Of a stretch of 64,000 nucleotides of DNA, positions 10,770-21,800 are shown piece after piece (position 1 is the first letter of the stretch; every line of letters begins with the position of its first letter). The stretch spans positions 11,618,163 through 11,682,162 of the forward strand of contig NC_088297.1 in NCBI RefSeq assembly GCF_032854445.1, read 5' to 3'. Made by a program: the position numbers and the translations under genes. This DNA comes from Liolophura sinensis. Lineage: Eukaryota; Mollusca; Polyplacophora; Chitonida; Chitonidae. The notes under the pieces were generated by a model, which was not told the origin of the DNA, did not search any database, and saw only the letters and a list, made by a program, of their open reading frames with translations.

Positions 10770-11022
10770 TGAGCGAGCGAGCGAGTGAGTGAGTGATTAG
10801 GGTTTAACGTCGCACTCAACAATTTTTCAGTCATATGACGACAAAGGAATCCTTAGAATGCATGTAATGTACCTCCTGGTTGCAGGACGGATTTGCACTG
10901 CTCTTTTGTCTAGTGCTGCTTCACTGAGACATCTTACCAAAGGCAAGTAAAAGCCACCTTGCCCGAATCATTATATTGGATATGAGTCAACCAGTCATTG
11001 CACTATCCCCTGGCTAAAAAAG
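10770..11022 (+). mobile_element. Dispersed 330-bp family copy, 3'-truncated
   Basis: It starts with GAGTGAGTGAG, then TTTAACGTCGCACTCAACAA and TTTTTCAGTCATATGACGAC, as in the five other copies. The AAGTTACAACTTCCTC portion is missing. The family is unclassified and noncoding. Confidence 0.75.
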
Positions 11023-11439
11023 AAATTAACTATCAATTTTGTTGATGTCAATACGGACAGTGGCCAAGTTTAGGCGACACCAATTTAAACTTTTGTTTTA
11101 CGGGCAGCACGAATCATTATTCAATGTCAGACGGAGGAGGGTTAAAAAAAGAATAAAGACAAAACTTCATCTAACTTGTAGAAAATGTGTTGAATGTCAG
11201 CATTGTTTTTTCCTGTTGAAGACATATTAAAATGATAAGAAACAGGACAATCATATAAAGATCAACATCAAACAAAATAAAAAAGGTAATAACTCACAAT
11301 ATCACACGTTTATTTCATACTCAAAGGATGGAGGTTTTGTGTCATGACATGTAGAATGGTATTGAAATGCAAATTAATACACATAGGAAGAATTATTTTT
11401 CGTAAAATTTTCTTTGAAACCATCACGACAACGCTTCAA

Positions 11440-11445
11440 TTTATT
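11440..11445 (-). terminator. Candidate poly(A) signal of REC114
   Basis: AATAAA on the minus strand, 438 nt past the REC114 stop. Another lies near 11310. In such AT-rich sequence this is weak evidence. Confidence 0.25.
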
Positions 11446-11882
11446 TTAATATGGTAAATATATAAACTCTAAACACACAGAAGTTGTGCATAAATAATTC
11501 TTTGCAGTATTTAACAACAAAACTATACATAAAAACAGCCTCTTTTTAGTAATAATATAATAATAAAATAAGATAAAAATTCGTGATGAGAGAGCATACA
11601 GCAGTTGAGTGAAAATAATTCTTTGACATTAAAAAAAAAAAATTATATATATGACCGGTCTCTTTTTAGAAATGATATTATACTAACAGAATAAAAACCA
11701 TGTTAAAGATAAGAATTTCATGAGATCTCCATGTAATGCAAATGATCTCTGCTTCCTGCGATAAGATACAAGAAGTGAGAAGTTTGGTGTGATGTCACAT
11801 CACTCAACGAAGGGATTTAACTCTAGCTGACAACCTGGGAAAGTCCAGATTGACATAGATGATGATCCACATTCTTGTACTG

Positions 11883-12059
11883 CTAAATCTCAGCAGCTTC
11901 TTTGATGACTTTTGTTAGCGATTTCTCCACTTGACCCACAAAGCCTGGGAAGCTAGGATCGGCCAAGCACAGCCTAACAAAGGTGTCCAGGTAGTCAGGG
12001 TTCAGGTGAGAATGTTTGTAGGCGTCAGGTAACTGAAACTTCGTTAGCCCTGTTACCAC
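11883..12059 (-). CDS. REC114: REC114 exon 6 (C-terminal)
   Basis: 58 codons and a TAG stop, acceptor TTCTTCAG. It encodes the putative MEI4-binding C-terminal helices. Confidence 0.8.
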   Translation of the reverse strand: MVTGLTKFQLPDAYKHSHLNPDYLDTFVRLCLADPSFPGFVGQVEKSLTKVIKEAAEI

Positions 12060-15000
12060 CTGAAGAAAATAAATCCAGACAAAACTGGCTGTACATATTG
12101 CAACTAAGTGATTAACAGACTATGACCCTGACCGTGTCATAATTTCACTTTTAGTGGCAGACAAATACACACTAATATACACAAAGACTTTCAAAAAGTA
12201 ATACCAGGGTCACAGAAATCCCTGCACTGTGCATTGCTTCAGTTGTCTTACCTCAGCCAGCTTACCAAGAGTTACCTCCCCTGTCAACACTATAGGTGGA
12301 TCACTCAGATTCTTCTTATATTCGTCATCTAACTGAAAAAATGTAGATTGATTTGGTGAACCAAAACCTTATTAGACCACTAGCTGCAGTGAAAATTTAG
12401 TTCACGAGACAATATAAGAAAACTGAAAGCCATTTTAATTAGATGCTTCTGTAAAACAAATCTGACCAAAGTTAAAAAAGAACCAAAAAAACAGACAAGC
12501 AAAAATTCAAAACAACTGACATTCACCATGTGAGGTTTCATGTCTTCTGGCACAAAGATCCATAAGTAAATGGCCCGACTTCAAAGATTGGAGGCCAGTG
12601 TTAAAAGATAGGATATCAGTGATCTGACTGATGGATGGAGAGACAGTACAAACAATGGAGAAAGCTGGTACATAATGAATTGCTTTGAAAAGACATCAAT
12701 GCTTATGATTTAAGATCTAGTTTGCATTGGAACTGCCATCAACTGATTGAAAATTTGAATTTTTTTTTTTTAAAATCTCCTTAAACTTACCTGACTGTTT
12801 TTCACAGGTATCTTATCAGCATTACTATCAGTCAAAGGTGTGACTTTGATGGGAAAAAACTTGGACAATTTTGCCTGGCAACTAACACATGCCCCATCTC
12901 CCTCTTCAAACTTCACTCTGAATCTCCGTGTTTGTCCCTATAAAACCAAACACACAAACAAGTATTTATCACCATTAGAAAATAGACATTCAATAACATA
13001 TTTAAGTTAACTGAACCTTTTCAGACCAATTTTAAGAGTGACTGAGTGAGTGAGTGCTTGGGGTTTAACGTCGTACTTAACAATTTTTCAGTCATATGAC
13101 CACAAAGGAATCCTTAGCGTGCATGTAATGTGCCTTCTTGTTGCAGGACGGATTTCCATCGCTCTTTTATCTAGTGCTGCTTCACTGAGATGCCTTACAA
13201 AAGGCAAGTAAGCCGCCCCGCACAGGCCATTATACTGATGCGGGTCAACCAGTCGTTGCAGTATCCCCTTCATGGTAAATGCCAAGCGAGTAAGTAACAA
13301 CTTCCTCTTTTAAGGTCTTAGATGTGACTCGACCTAGCATTGATCCTGGATCTACCGGTCCCGAGTGAGTGAGTGAGTGCTTGGGGTTTAACTTCGTACT
13401 TAACAGTTTTTCAGTCATATGACGACGAAGAAGTCCTTAGAGTGCATGTAATGTGCCTCCTTGCTGCAGGATGGATTTTAACCGCTCTTTTATCAAGTGC
13501 TGTTTCACTGAGACACCTTACTGAAGGCAAGCAAGCCTCCCCGCCAGAGCCATTATACTGATACGGGTCAACCAGTCATTGCACTATCCCATTCATGCTG
13601 AACGCCAAGCGAGGAAGTTACAACTTCCTCTTTTAATGTCCTAGGTGTGATTCGACCCAGGACTGAGCCTAGATCTACTGCTCCCAAAGTGTTATTTTCA
13701 CAGGTATAATAAATCTTTTTCAATGTCAGAGATACCAAATTCCAAAAAATTTAATTTATTTATTATAATTAATTTGGATTATCCTGACAATTTGTCCTGT
13801 TAAAGACTTATTAATCAGTAAGCCTTGAAAACAGGAAAATCATGAAAAAAAACATGTGCTGTAAATCTTTCTTTTCAGCATATTCTGTGTTGTCTGGCAA
13901 AATTATACTTTTTGTGAAGTCCTGAAACTGGCCAATGCAAACAATTGCACTAGAAGTTGCTCTTTCATATTTGAAAATCATTGAGGAATTTGGGTAGATC
14001 AGACAAATTTTAAAAATGGGTTTTCAGTTTTATTTTTCCTCCATTTTTGGATTTTTAAGAGCCCGTGAATCACAAAATAAAATTTGTGTCACCTGAGCCT
14101 GGCAGGGAGAAAGAGCAAAAAGAAAAACCAATGAGGGAGTTTTGAGTTCATCACTAATGGTAGGTCCTACTGCATCATGTGACCTGTCAAAAATGTTACG
14201 CAAGTACTTTTGATCATATTTCTTATAAAAGCATTTTATAAAAAGTTATTTCGATCAGATGATCGATGGAGAAAACTGAGGTGGTGAAATGAACAAGTTA
14301 CTGAAGGAAACAGGTGCCCTTTGTGCCTTCATAACATGATGAGACAAATGATTTGCAAATTAAAGTAAAAAAAAGATTGTGTAATATATCGCATAATACA
14401 GCAGGACTGTTCCCGTCTTTAGCGCAAAAGAGTTCAAATTTAAATGTATTATACATGTACATAAATTTACCTGAACTTTGTATAATATCAGAAGACTGTC
14501 GCTCTTAGCAACACCTCTTATCCAGGGTTTTGATTGGCTGAGAGAGTGATTCTCCTGAAAGGCAAAAAGATTGCATTTCATCACCTACATGTGTTGGCGG
14601 CTATTTGTAAAAATAAGGCAAAGCTGGTAAAAAGTGTAAGCCTAATATAAACCCTACAAACACATAATCAATTTTTCTTTATTTGTTGGCTGCAAAATAT
14701 TGACATTTTTCTGTCAAATTGCCAAATTTCTTCCAATTCCCTCTCCCTTAGCCCTGAACCAACCCAACAGACAAGAATATCACGGCTAGTACACATATAA
14801 TTCCCTTTTCAGTTTGACAAAGTATATTTTAAAGATATGGGAATCAAAAAAATCACTGAACACACAAGCCTGCTCATTTTGATTTCACCTGGAATGAAGG
14901 CTGCCTTTCATAGAACTAGAGAAAGTCTTTTTCTTTCATTGTAAATGGCAGTTTTGTACTTACAATCTCAAAAATAAAAGCGCTTACTTGAAAATCAATG

Positions 15001-16754
15001 AAAAATGATCTCCAAAGTATTGTCAAATAAAAAATGACTCCAAAACGACAAATTTTTTACAGATTGTGGATTACAATGAAATACTTTTGGTCACCATAAT
15101 AATTTTTTTCTAAAAAGAGAAAAATTTTTTGTCTTGAACATGTTTTTGAAAACAAATAAAAACAGAACTTTCAAGATGGTTGTTTAACATTATAGTGCTT
15201 GACCCACAAAAGGTTTTTGTTCTCTTTTTAAAAAAAACATGATTTCTGACCACACCACTTTCCGCAGAAAACTGTTGTTACTTACGAGCATGGTCTTTCC
15301 TTGAGTAAGCACCAGATGGTTGGAGTTTGTCACACTCAGCATCAGTCTGTCTCTGGAACTGTCATAAAACTGTGGCATAATAAAAAAAGGAGACATATTT
15401 ACTGAGCATTAACAACTAATGGTCATTAGGATTACATCAGCCATAAGAAAAAGGCAAAGGAATTGGCAAGCAGACTGCTTAAAGGGATTTAAAGAAATTA
15501 AATATCAGGGGAGACAATGTAAGTGACATAAAGGGGAATAACTCATCCTTTGCATGGGCGCAAATGCACTCATGTGAAGGTAAAAAACAACTTCAAGAAA
15601 CAAAAAGCATCACATACAAGAAATAAAAATGCTAATCCTTACTGCTTTTACTTAATTTTCACTGTATTAAAATCATATGATTTGTAAAACCAATTTCTCT
15701 AGGTGATACATGAAACAAGAAGTTTCGTTTCCTAAGTTTCTATGTAAAATGGTAACATATACTGTTTACTTCAAAAGTAAACCTTTATCGTTGCAGGCAT
15801 ATTGGCTGAAAGGTCTAGACAGTTGGCATGTACATATATTGCCAGCAATTAGATGCCTCACTGATATCTTCAGTTCAAAGCCAATTTTCGGCACTAGAAT
15901 CTGTGCTACATCCATTAAGTGTAAATCCCAAAAAATGTTTATATGTATTAGCCAATTATGAAAATAAATAGGTACCGTTCTACTATAGTCAGAGTAAAAA
16001 AAATGAAGTGTGGGCCTCTGTGGTTCAGTTGGTTAGCTCGCTAATGCAGGGTAATAACCCAGGTGCCTCTCACCAATGCGGTCGCTGTGAGTTCAAGTTC
16101 AGCTCATGCTGGCTTTCTCTCCGGCCTCACGTGGGAAGGTCTTCCAGCAACCTGCGGATGGTCAGGGGTTTCCCAGGGGATTCTGCCTGGTTTCCTCCCA
16201 CCATAATGCTGGCTGCCGGTGCATAAGTGAAATATTCTTGAGTACAGCGTAAAACACCTATCAAATAAATAAATCAATAAATAACTTTCATCACTAACAC
16301 TGTTTCAGGTGTTTGTTGGAATCATGTTGTGAACATTTTAGATATGCATGAATGTGAACTGATTATAAATAGAAAGGCGGAGGGTTTGTGTTTTCATGAC
16401 ATCATCGAAGGAATAATGTAACTCTTTGTTGCAGGACGGATTCTGCCACTCTTTTATCTAGTGCAGCTTCACTGAGACAACTTACCGAAGGTATGTAAGC
16501 CGCCCCGCCCGAGCCATTAAGCTGTTGCGGGTCAACCAGTCGTTGCACTTTCCCCTTCATGCTGAACGCCAAGCGAGGAAGTTACAACTTCCACTTTTTA
16601 AGGTCTTAGGTGTGACTCCACCCAGGATTAATGTTCTACTACTCACCTCCCAGTCACCCGATGCTCGGGATTGAGAGAGATGTGTGTCAGGGGAGACAAA
16701 TCTGGCATATCTCTGTATGGGCCACTGGGCGACTGAGCAAAGATCTTCAGTCAT
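11883..16754 (-). CDS. REC114: REC114-like meiotic recombination protein, 6 exons, complete
   Basis: REC114 works with MEI4 and IHO1/Mer2 on meiotic chromosome axes to promote double-strand breaks by SPO11-TOPOVIBL. Six exons (16647-16754, 15286-15369, 14471-14554, 12791-12937, 12252-12332, 11883-12059) join without a frame break into 226 aa. All five introns are phase 0 and have GT-AG ends. The N-terminal half has the pattern of the REC114 PH-like domain: IQRYARF, GDWE|F, a LVLTQGK strand, a short KPWIRGVAKSDSLLILY stretch and TRRFRVKF followed by a Cys-x-x-Cys (CVSC). After a hydrophilic linker, the last exon (LDTFVRLCLADPSFPGFVGQVEKSL) gives an amphipathic C-terminal helix, as in the MEI4-binding region. 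Identification rests on pattern and architecture, since REC114 diverges fast. It is divergent from MFF. Introns hold a SINE and three copies of the 330-bp repeat. Confidence 0.78.
12252..12332 (-). CDS. REC114: REC114 exon 5
   Basis: 27 codons, acceptor TTTCAG, donor GTAAGA. Acidic linker ending VTLGKLAE. Confidence 0.72.
12791..12937 (-). CDS. REC114: REC114 exon 4
   Basis: 49 codons, acceptor CTATAG, donor GTAAGT. It carries RRFRVKFEEG, CVSC and LSKFFPIKV, the final part of the PH-like domain. Confidence 0.8.
13036..13362 (+). mobile_element. Dispersed 330-bp family, first unit of a head-to-tail dimer
   Basis: Full-length unit running from GTGAGTGAGTG through TCAGTCATATGACCAC, TTGCAGGACGGATTTCC and CTTCCTCTTTTAAGG to GATCCTGGATCTACC. 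The next unit begins directly at its end, inside the REC114 intron 3 and on the strand opposite to the gene. Confidence 0.85.
13365..13690 (+). mobile_element. Dispersed 330-bp family, second unit of the dimer
   Basis: Same order of landmarks as the preceding unit, ending near GCCTAGATCTACTGCTCCC. The two units differ by many substitutions, so the dimer is old or arose by nested insertion of related copies. Confidence 0.85.
13868..14005. mobile_element. TIR MITE, TAATTCCTCAACC family, partial
   Basis: It shares the internal segment AAAATTATACTTTTTGTGAAG and the right end GTTGCTCTTTCATAT with 48826-49015. The left TIR is missing. Confidence 0.6.
14471..14554 (-). CDS. REC114: REC114 exon 3
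   Basis: 28 codons, the same 84-nt length as exon 2, acceptor TTTCAG and donor GTAAAT. It encodes SKPWIRGVAKSDSLLILYKVQ. Confidence 0.75.
15286..15369 (-). CDS. REC114: REC114 exon 2
   Basis: 28 codons, acceptor CCACAG, donor GTAAGT. It encodes FYDSSRDRLMLSV and LVLTQGKTML, predicted beta strands of the PH-like fold. Confidence 0.78.
16011..16287 (+). mobile_element. Full-length tRNA-derived SINE
   Basis: It starts at GGGCCTCTGTGGTTCAGTTG (A-box-like TGGTTCAGTTGGTTAG), has a B-box-like GAGTTCAAGTTC about 60 bp on, a body with CAACCTGCGGATGGTC, the 3' domain ATAAGTGAAATATTCTTGAG and an AAAT tail. It lies in REC114 intron 1. Confidence 0.9.
16425..16640 (+). mobile_element. Dispersed 330-bp family, 5'-truncated, abutting REC114 exon 1
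   Basis: It begins at GTTGCAGGACGGATT and runs through CCAAGCGAGGAAGTTACAAC to TGTGACTCCACCCAGGATTA, ending about 10-20 bp from the exon 1 donor at 16646. Confidence 0.8.
16647..16754 (-). CDS. REC114: REC114 exon 1
   Basis: ATG at 16754-16752, 36 codons, then a GTGAGT donor. It contains QRYARF and ends GDWE. The start is the only in-frame ATG giving the expected N-terminus. The intron is occupied by a dispersed repeat beginning within about 10 bp of the donor. Confidence 0.75.
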
Positions 16755-16904
16755 GCCTCACAAGGTATACTGCTGGCCTTGCATGTTTAGTTCAAAAACT
16801 TTCATGTAACCCTAACCAAACAGTCTCAGTCATATTTCCATATCTGAAGAATAAAAGAAGAAAAGAAGAAAACATTGATTGTTCTGGGCATCAGGCTACT
16901 CCAA

Positions 16905-17072
16905 GTTATTTATTTATTTATTTGATTGGTGTTTTACGCCGTACTCAAGAATATTTCACTTATACGATAGCGGTCAGCATTATGGTGGGAGGAAACCGGG
17001 CTGAGCCTCGGGGAAAGCCACGACCATCCACAGGTTGCTCACAGACCATCCCTCATACGGCCGGAGAGGAAC
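16905..17072 (-). mobile_element. SINE copy, 5'-truncated
   Basis: AAAT tail, 3' domain (ACGCCGTACTCAAGAATATT on plus) and most of the body to GGCCGGAGAGGAA. Confidence 0.85.
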
Positions 17073-17562
17073 TCCGAGTTACAAAATTTTTGCAGAACAC
17101 GATGGACTTTCTACATCTGTACATTAAATGTCATATAACTCTTCAGGGTCTAGGATGGAGGACATCACAGTGTCAGTAATATAACAAACCATCCTTTGCT
17201 TAGTTGCGGAGTGGGTGAGTCTCAACTGAGCAGGACAATTCCAAGAGAGAGAGAAACATCAGCCGCGTGTTTTGTCTGATTTACTGTAAGGAACATTTAC
17301 TGTTGTTCACCTGCACTATAAAACTTTGTTAATAAGCACCAACCCTGAGTCAACCAAATGTTCCTACAAAATAAAAAACCTGTTTATGGGCCTGTTTATC
17401 CAAAACGATCCATGGCAATCACACAAATTCACAAGAAAAGGAAACTTTCAGAGTCAATCCTACTGAGACCACAATCTTGATCTGGTTGTCTCTATAGCAA
17501 CATGATTTTTGTGGCCTTAAATAAACTTTGCCATTCATCTGTCTTCACTCTGATGTACATTT

Positions 17563-17640
17563 GATTTCTTTATTTATTTGATTGGTGTTTTACGCTGTAC
17601 TCAAGAATATTTCACTTTTACAACGGCAGGCAGCACGATT
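17563..17640 (-). mobile_element. SINE fragment (3' end)
   Basis: Tail and 3' domain only (TTGATTGGTGTTTTACGC on plus). Confidence 0.78.
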
Positions 17641-17879
17641 TACATTTCACTGCAGCTGAGAAAGGGCATGACCTTGAGGTCAGTCGCGCTCAGTCAGCAT
17701 GTTGGCAGATTCAGCAATCCTTAAAACAGGTTACAAGTACAATACACGCACTACTCGCTTAATGTTGATTGGTGAACAGCGATAAGTGTTCTTTAAAGTA
17801 AATCTGACATAACCGGGGTTGTTTTTCTCCAAAACCCTTGCAACTGCATTACTTGAATAAGAATTACCCTACTCCGCAA

Positions 17880-18060
17880 CTAAAATTTGCCAGGTACCAG
17901 ACAAAATGCCTGACTTAAAGGCACAGCCAAAGCTGGATTTGAACATGTGAACTCATTGTTCAAGGGCCTAACAGTTGCAGCAAGCCAATAGTTTAGCTGT
18001 GTGAATCCAGCAATCTATGGCACTATCCCAAACTGACTGCAGCATTGTGGATTTGGATCC
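17880..18060 (-). repeat. Second tRNA-like dispersed repeat
   Basis: It pairs with 9230-9450 through CAGCCAAAGCTGGATTTGAA and following sequence. The ends are uncertain. Confidence 0.4.
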
Positions 18061-18781
18061 TTGGAAAAAATTGAACACAATATATTTACAATACATAATG
18101 AGGTGATACATGCTGAATTTCATTTCACTGACTTAATTGTGGTTTCCTAACAAAGCCAAAATAGACAGAAGAAATATTTGGCATTTATGAGTGACATTAT
18201 TTAGTAACAAGTCACACCATCGCCCTAACAGGTGAATAGCCTATTAAACTTCCGTACTGGTACTCTAGTACGGCTGTCAAAAGAAGGGGTTGCAACCATC
18301 CTATTGTATGGGACCATCTTCATGGCAGTGTAACAGATTTGACAACTGTTGAATTTAAACAAAATAGCGTGCGCCTTTCCGTTAGACTCACAATTGATTA
18401 GAACTGGAATTAACCAACGGATTGGTAAAACAGGGTTATAAAAAGCGAGGACTTCTTACATATCGGTACGTCATCCTTTCCACATCTGTATCTGGCGGGC
18501 TTTTGGGTGAAGTCTCCAGATGCAGGATTATATTAGATGGCTGGTAAATTTATTTTGTGTTGATGTAGTGAGAAAGGTACGAGCCACATGTGCTCAGCAA
18601 AACGACCGAATCCAGGAGAGTTTTATTGCGCACGGTTAAATGACGTCATGGTTTCCTGTGGCAAACGAATGGTTGGTTTTCGGGAAATGTCAAGACGAAA
18701 GTGAAGCGATTTTTTGCATCATTCATTGTCATTGGGTTTTGTGGTCCCCGTGAGAGAGTCTTTGTTTGAACAGCAAGCAGA

Positions 18782-18817
18782 ATGTCGGTGGAAGTTGAAG
18801 TGGGGGTTGCTCATGAG
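18782..18817 (+). CDS. MFF: MFF exon 1 (coding part)
   Basis: Encodes MSVEVEVGVAHE, donor GTAGAG, phase 0. Support is the Kozak-compatible ATG and exact phase fit to exon 2. The donor is weak at +4, so an alternative start upstream cannot be excluded. Confidence 0.65.
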
Positions 18818-21800
18818 GTAGAGTTGTTTTTATTTCCTCTGTTCACGTTCTTAAATTCTGTGAACTGCAACAACAACAAAACAACAAGGGCGGTCTTAAT
18901 TTGGACTTTACCCTGGAGATACACAGTAGTTTAATGAAACGAAAGAGAAACTTGCTCATTGATGCGTTAAAAATTGGTCCTCCGTATTAGTATATGTGAG
19001 AACTATATACCCGGAGGGTTACTGGGTAGTTGTGAAGACAAGTTGTGAAGTTGTGAAGATACTTTGTCAGTGTTTGTTACTCAGTGAGCGCTTCTTGAAA
19101 TGTTCATTGAGAAGAGCTGGTTCATCATTGAATTCACGCCTCTCTTCCACGTAACAAACAGCAACCTCAACTCTAGAATTCCTCTCAGTTCAAATAAATT
19201 AAACTTTGGGGCCTAATTTCAAGAATTTCTGATTATATATCCACCTCAACGTTTAATTGTTGAATTCAAAAACACGATAGGTCCATGGCGCAAGGCACTT
19301 TGCAGAACGAAATTGGCCATTAAATCCAACCCCAAATTGGCAGTACACACCAATTTCTGGTGTGGACTGAGAAGAGATGGGTCTTTTTGATCACTCCTGC
19401 AAGTTTCAATCAATTTCAGACTAGTTGTATGCAGAGAACCTGATAAAGTGTTGCCTTACCCAGCCCAAAGCTAAGCTGGACGTTCCTACTGTAATGCCCA
19501 GCTTCAGTCATGTAGACTTCTCCGTGAACAATTTCACTAAAAAAATCTGCTCAAACCCTACCTTATTTTTGTGATCCACTGATTCCCTAAATTGTCCGAA
19601 ATACAACATGTCAAAGCCCAAAATTAAGGCTTTTGGTTTTGGTGAATCTCACAACAGGTCAGTTAATTACCACTCAGTTCATTTGACATTGATCTATGCT
19701 AGGGAAGTTTTGATGTGCATGTAAACAGTGGTAAATGTTTCTTACTGTCAACCCGACACATTTGGGACTGTTTCATGTTGTAACTCTCACAAGTGCATTG
19801 TACAATGAGAGTTACCCCACTCTTCAACTACGAGGGACCGTGATGTAAATGGTTGAATGTAGCTCAAAGGCCAGCTGAGCTCTCCATACATAGACCTTGT
19901 TTTCTTTTCTAACAAACTGTTACTTCATACTGAGTTACCATCTGTTAATAAATAATTGTATGTTTTTTTTTTTTTTGTTTGTCAGACTCCAAAGCGGTCC
20001 CAGGTGCAGAGTTTACCTTCAGATTTCACAGATGTTCAACCGCGATCATATGATCCAGATTTCATCTCAGATATCAGTAACAAGATGCAGGTCCCTGAAA
20101 GGATTGCCATGGGAGATCGAGACCTGTCAGAAAATGGTTACATGATGGATGACCACAGTGTTACAAGGCCGATGAATGTCCCGGATAGGATTATATTAAC
20201 AGGTATCATCTTGAATAGAATGGCTGACAAAAGAGCCAGACATTGTAAAAGAATTGACAACAAATAATATAACCCAAGTTACTTCGGAAGAGGGAATAAA
20301 ACAAATCTAAACAGTCACAGACATTTTGGTAAATGTATAAATCATCTTCCAAAAAAGGAATACATGACATGTTGCATCACTTAAACGGTTTAAAGGAAAA
20401 ACATTGTTCGGGTGATATAACAGTGGAAATAGACACATCGTCTGTTTATAGAAATTACTTGCTCCTGATTGGATAAAACTGATCACATGGTGACACTTTC
20501 AGTTGCCTCAATGTGTGTGACTTCACAAAAATAAAAACTTCTGAAGCCGATTCCACAAACAGAATTTGGACACATTTGTCTTAAGATAACATTGGTGTAG
20601 TGGTCAAAATTTTCATTTACAGGGCTCAAAAATAAGCCCAAAAATGAAAATCCAAAATCGTTTTTCAAGTTTTGACTCAAGTCAAAATTAGCTTTGTGGA
20701 ATCTGCACCTGCTTCTAGAGGAATACTGTATCAGTGATTATGTTGTACGCTTGGTGTAGTGTTGTCTTTTCTTTCAAAAAATGAGAAATGTCGAAGTTTC
20801 TCCTCTTTTTAATGTTCTTTAAATTTTGTGTTTATATCAGGGCTTCTTATGTTCAAAATCTGGCCTGAATGATAGGCCATTCCCATATATGTACAACTCA
20901 GTCAGTGTAATAGGAACAGCTTGTTGAGTTACATACAGAATGTTTTAATACTGATGCTGGTTGTTGAAAAGGTTGAACAATTAGGGATATGCATTTACAG
21001 TGTCACATTTTCTAAATAGAGTTTCCGCTTCGGGAGCAGTAGATCCAGGATCAGTCCTGGGTTTAGTCACACCTGAGACTTTGAAAGAGGAAGTTGCAGC
21101 TTTCTCGCTTGGCATTCAGCATTAAGGGGATAGTGCAATGACTGTTTGACCCATGTCAGTATAAAGACTCGGGCGGGGCAACTTACTTGCCTTCGGTAGG
21201 GAGTCTCAGTGAGGCAGCACTAGATAAAAGAGTGGTGGAAATCTGTCCTGCAACAAGGAGGCACAGTACAAGCAATGACTGTACGTACTATGACTGAAAA
21301 ATTGTTGAGTACGACATTAAACCCTAGATTTCATGAGTTCCCTCACTGACGTTTATGAATACAGATGTGATAGATAAACAGTTTTTGGACTGTTTTATGT
21401 AACTGGTTATTATTCTTGCAAAATACTTAGCACTCGTCAAAAAATAACCCTTCTTATCTTTAACTTTTATGAGCAAAATGATGTTCATGCAGCGCAGAAA
21501 AAACAAATATGTAAAGATTTCCTATTATTCAAAATAAGAAAACCAATATTGTCAAATGGCTGTACTTATTTAATTATGACCTTGTTGGGGGATACTAAAA
21601 AAGTTTCTACTTGCTGGTCATCAATTTGTACTCAATTGTATTGGTCCAACAAGGTAAAAAGAGACATCTCAGTAATTTGTCACGATTCTGCAATGTTGGC
21701 ACCATCAATCTACATGTATGACCAAGAATCTGCTGGTTGAGGTATAAAACCCTTATCATGTGTATATGTGTATAAAATATTATTGTTTTGAGGCTCAGAG

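Larger units (their letters stand above)
7566..11882. other. Intergenic region between SRRT and REC114
   Basis: No recognisable gene. It contains SINE copies (8088-8234, 8467-8620, 9108-9230, 9629-9791), a TIR MITE (9895-10128), a copy of the 330-bp dispersed family (10770-11022), and AT-rich sequence that includes the REC114 3' end. A minus-strand GTAAGT donor-like site lies near 10266, but no exon partner is evident. Confidence 0.6.
16755..18781. promoter_or_regulatory. Divergent intergenic region of REC114 and MFF
   Basis: About 2 kb between two divergent start codons, presumably holding both promoters. It carries two SINE fragments (16905-17072, 17563-17640) and a tRNA-like repeat (17880-18060). 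The 18240-18781 part is repeat-free and more GC-rich, so it is the likelier MFF core promoter and 5'UTR. It contains a short palindrome pairing CCGTACT with AGTACGG at 18252-18273. No TATA box is recognised. Confidence 0.5.

Noticed and set aside
16011-16100. tRNA-like sequence with A and B boxes
   Set aside because: It is the head of a SINE; the anticodon arm and acceptor stem do not form a proper tRNA, and the same head occurs in many copies.
16631-17179. 182-codon frame on the plus strand
   Set aside because: It is antisense to REC114 exon 1 and runs into a reverse SINE; no protein family resemblance.
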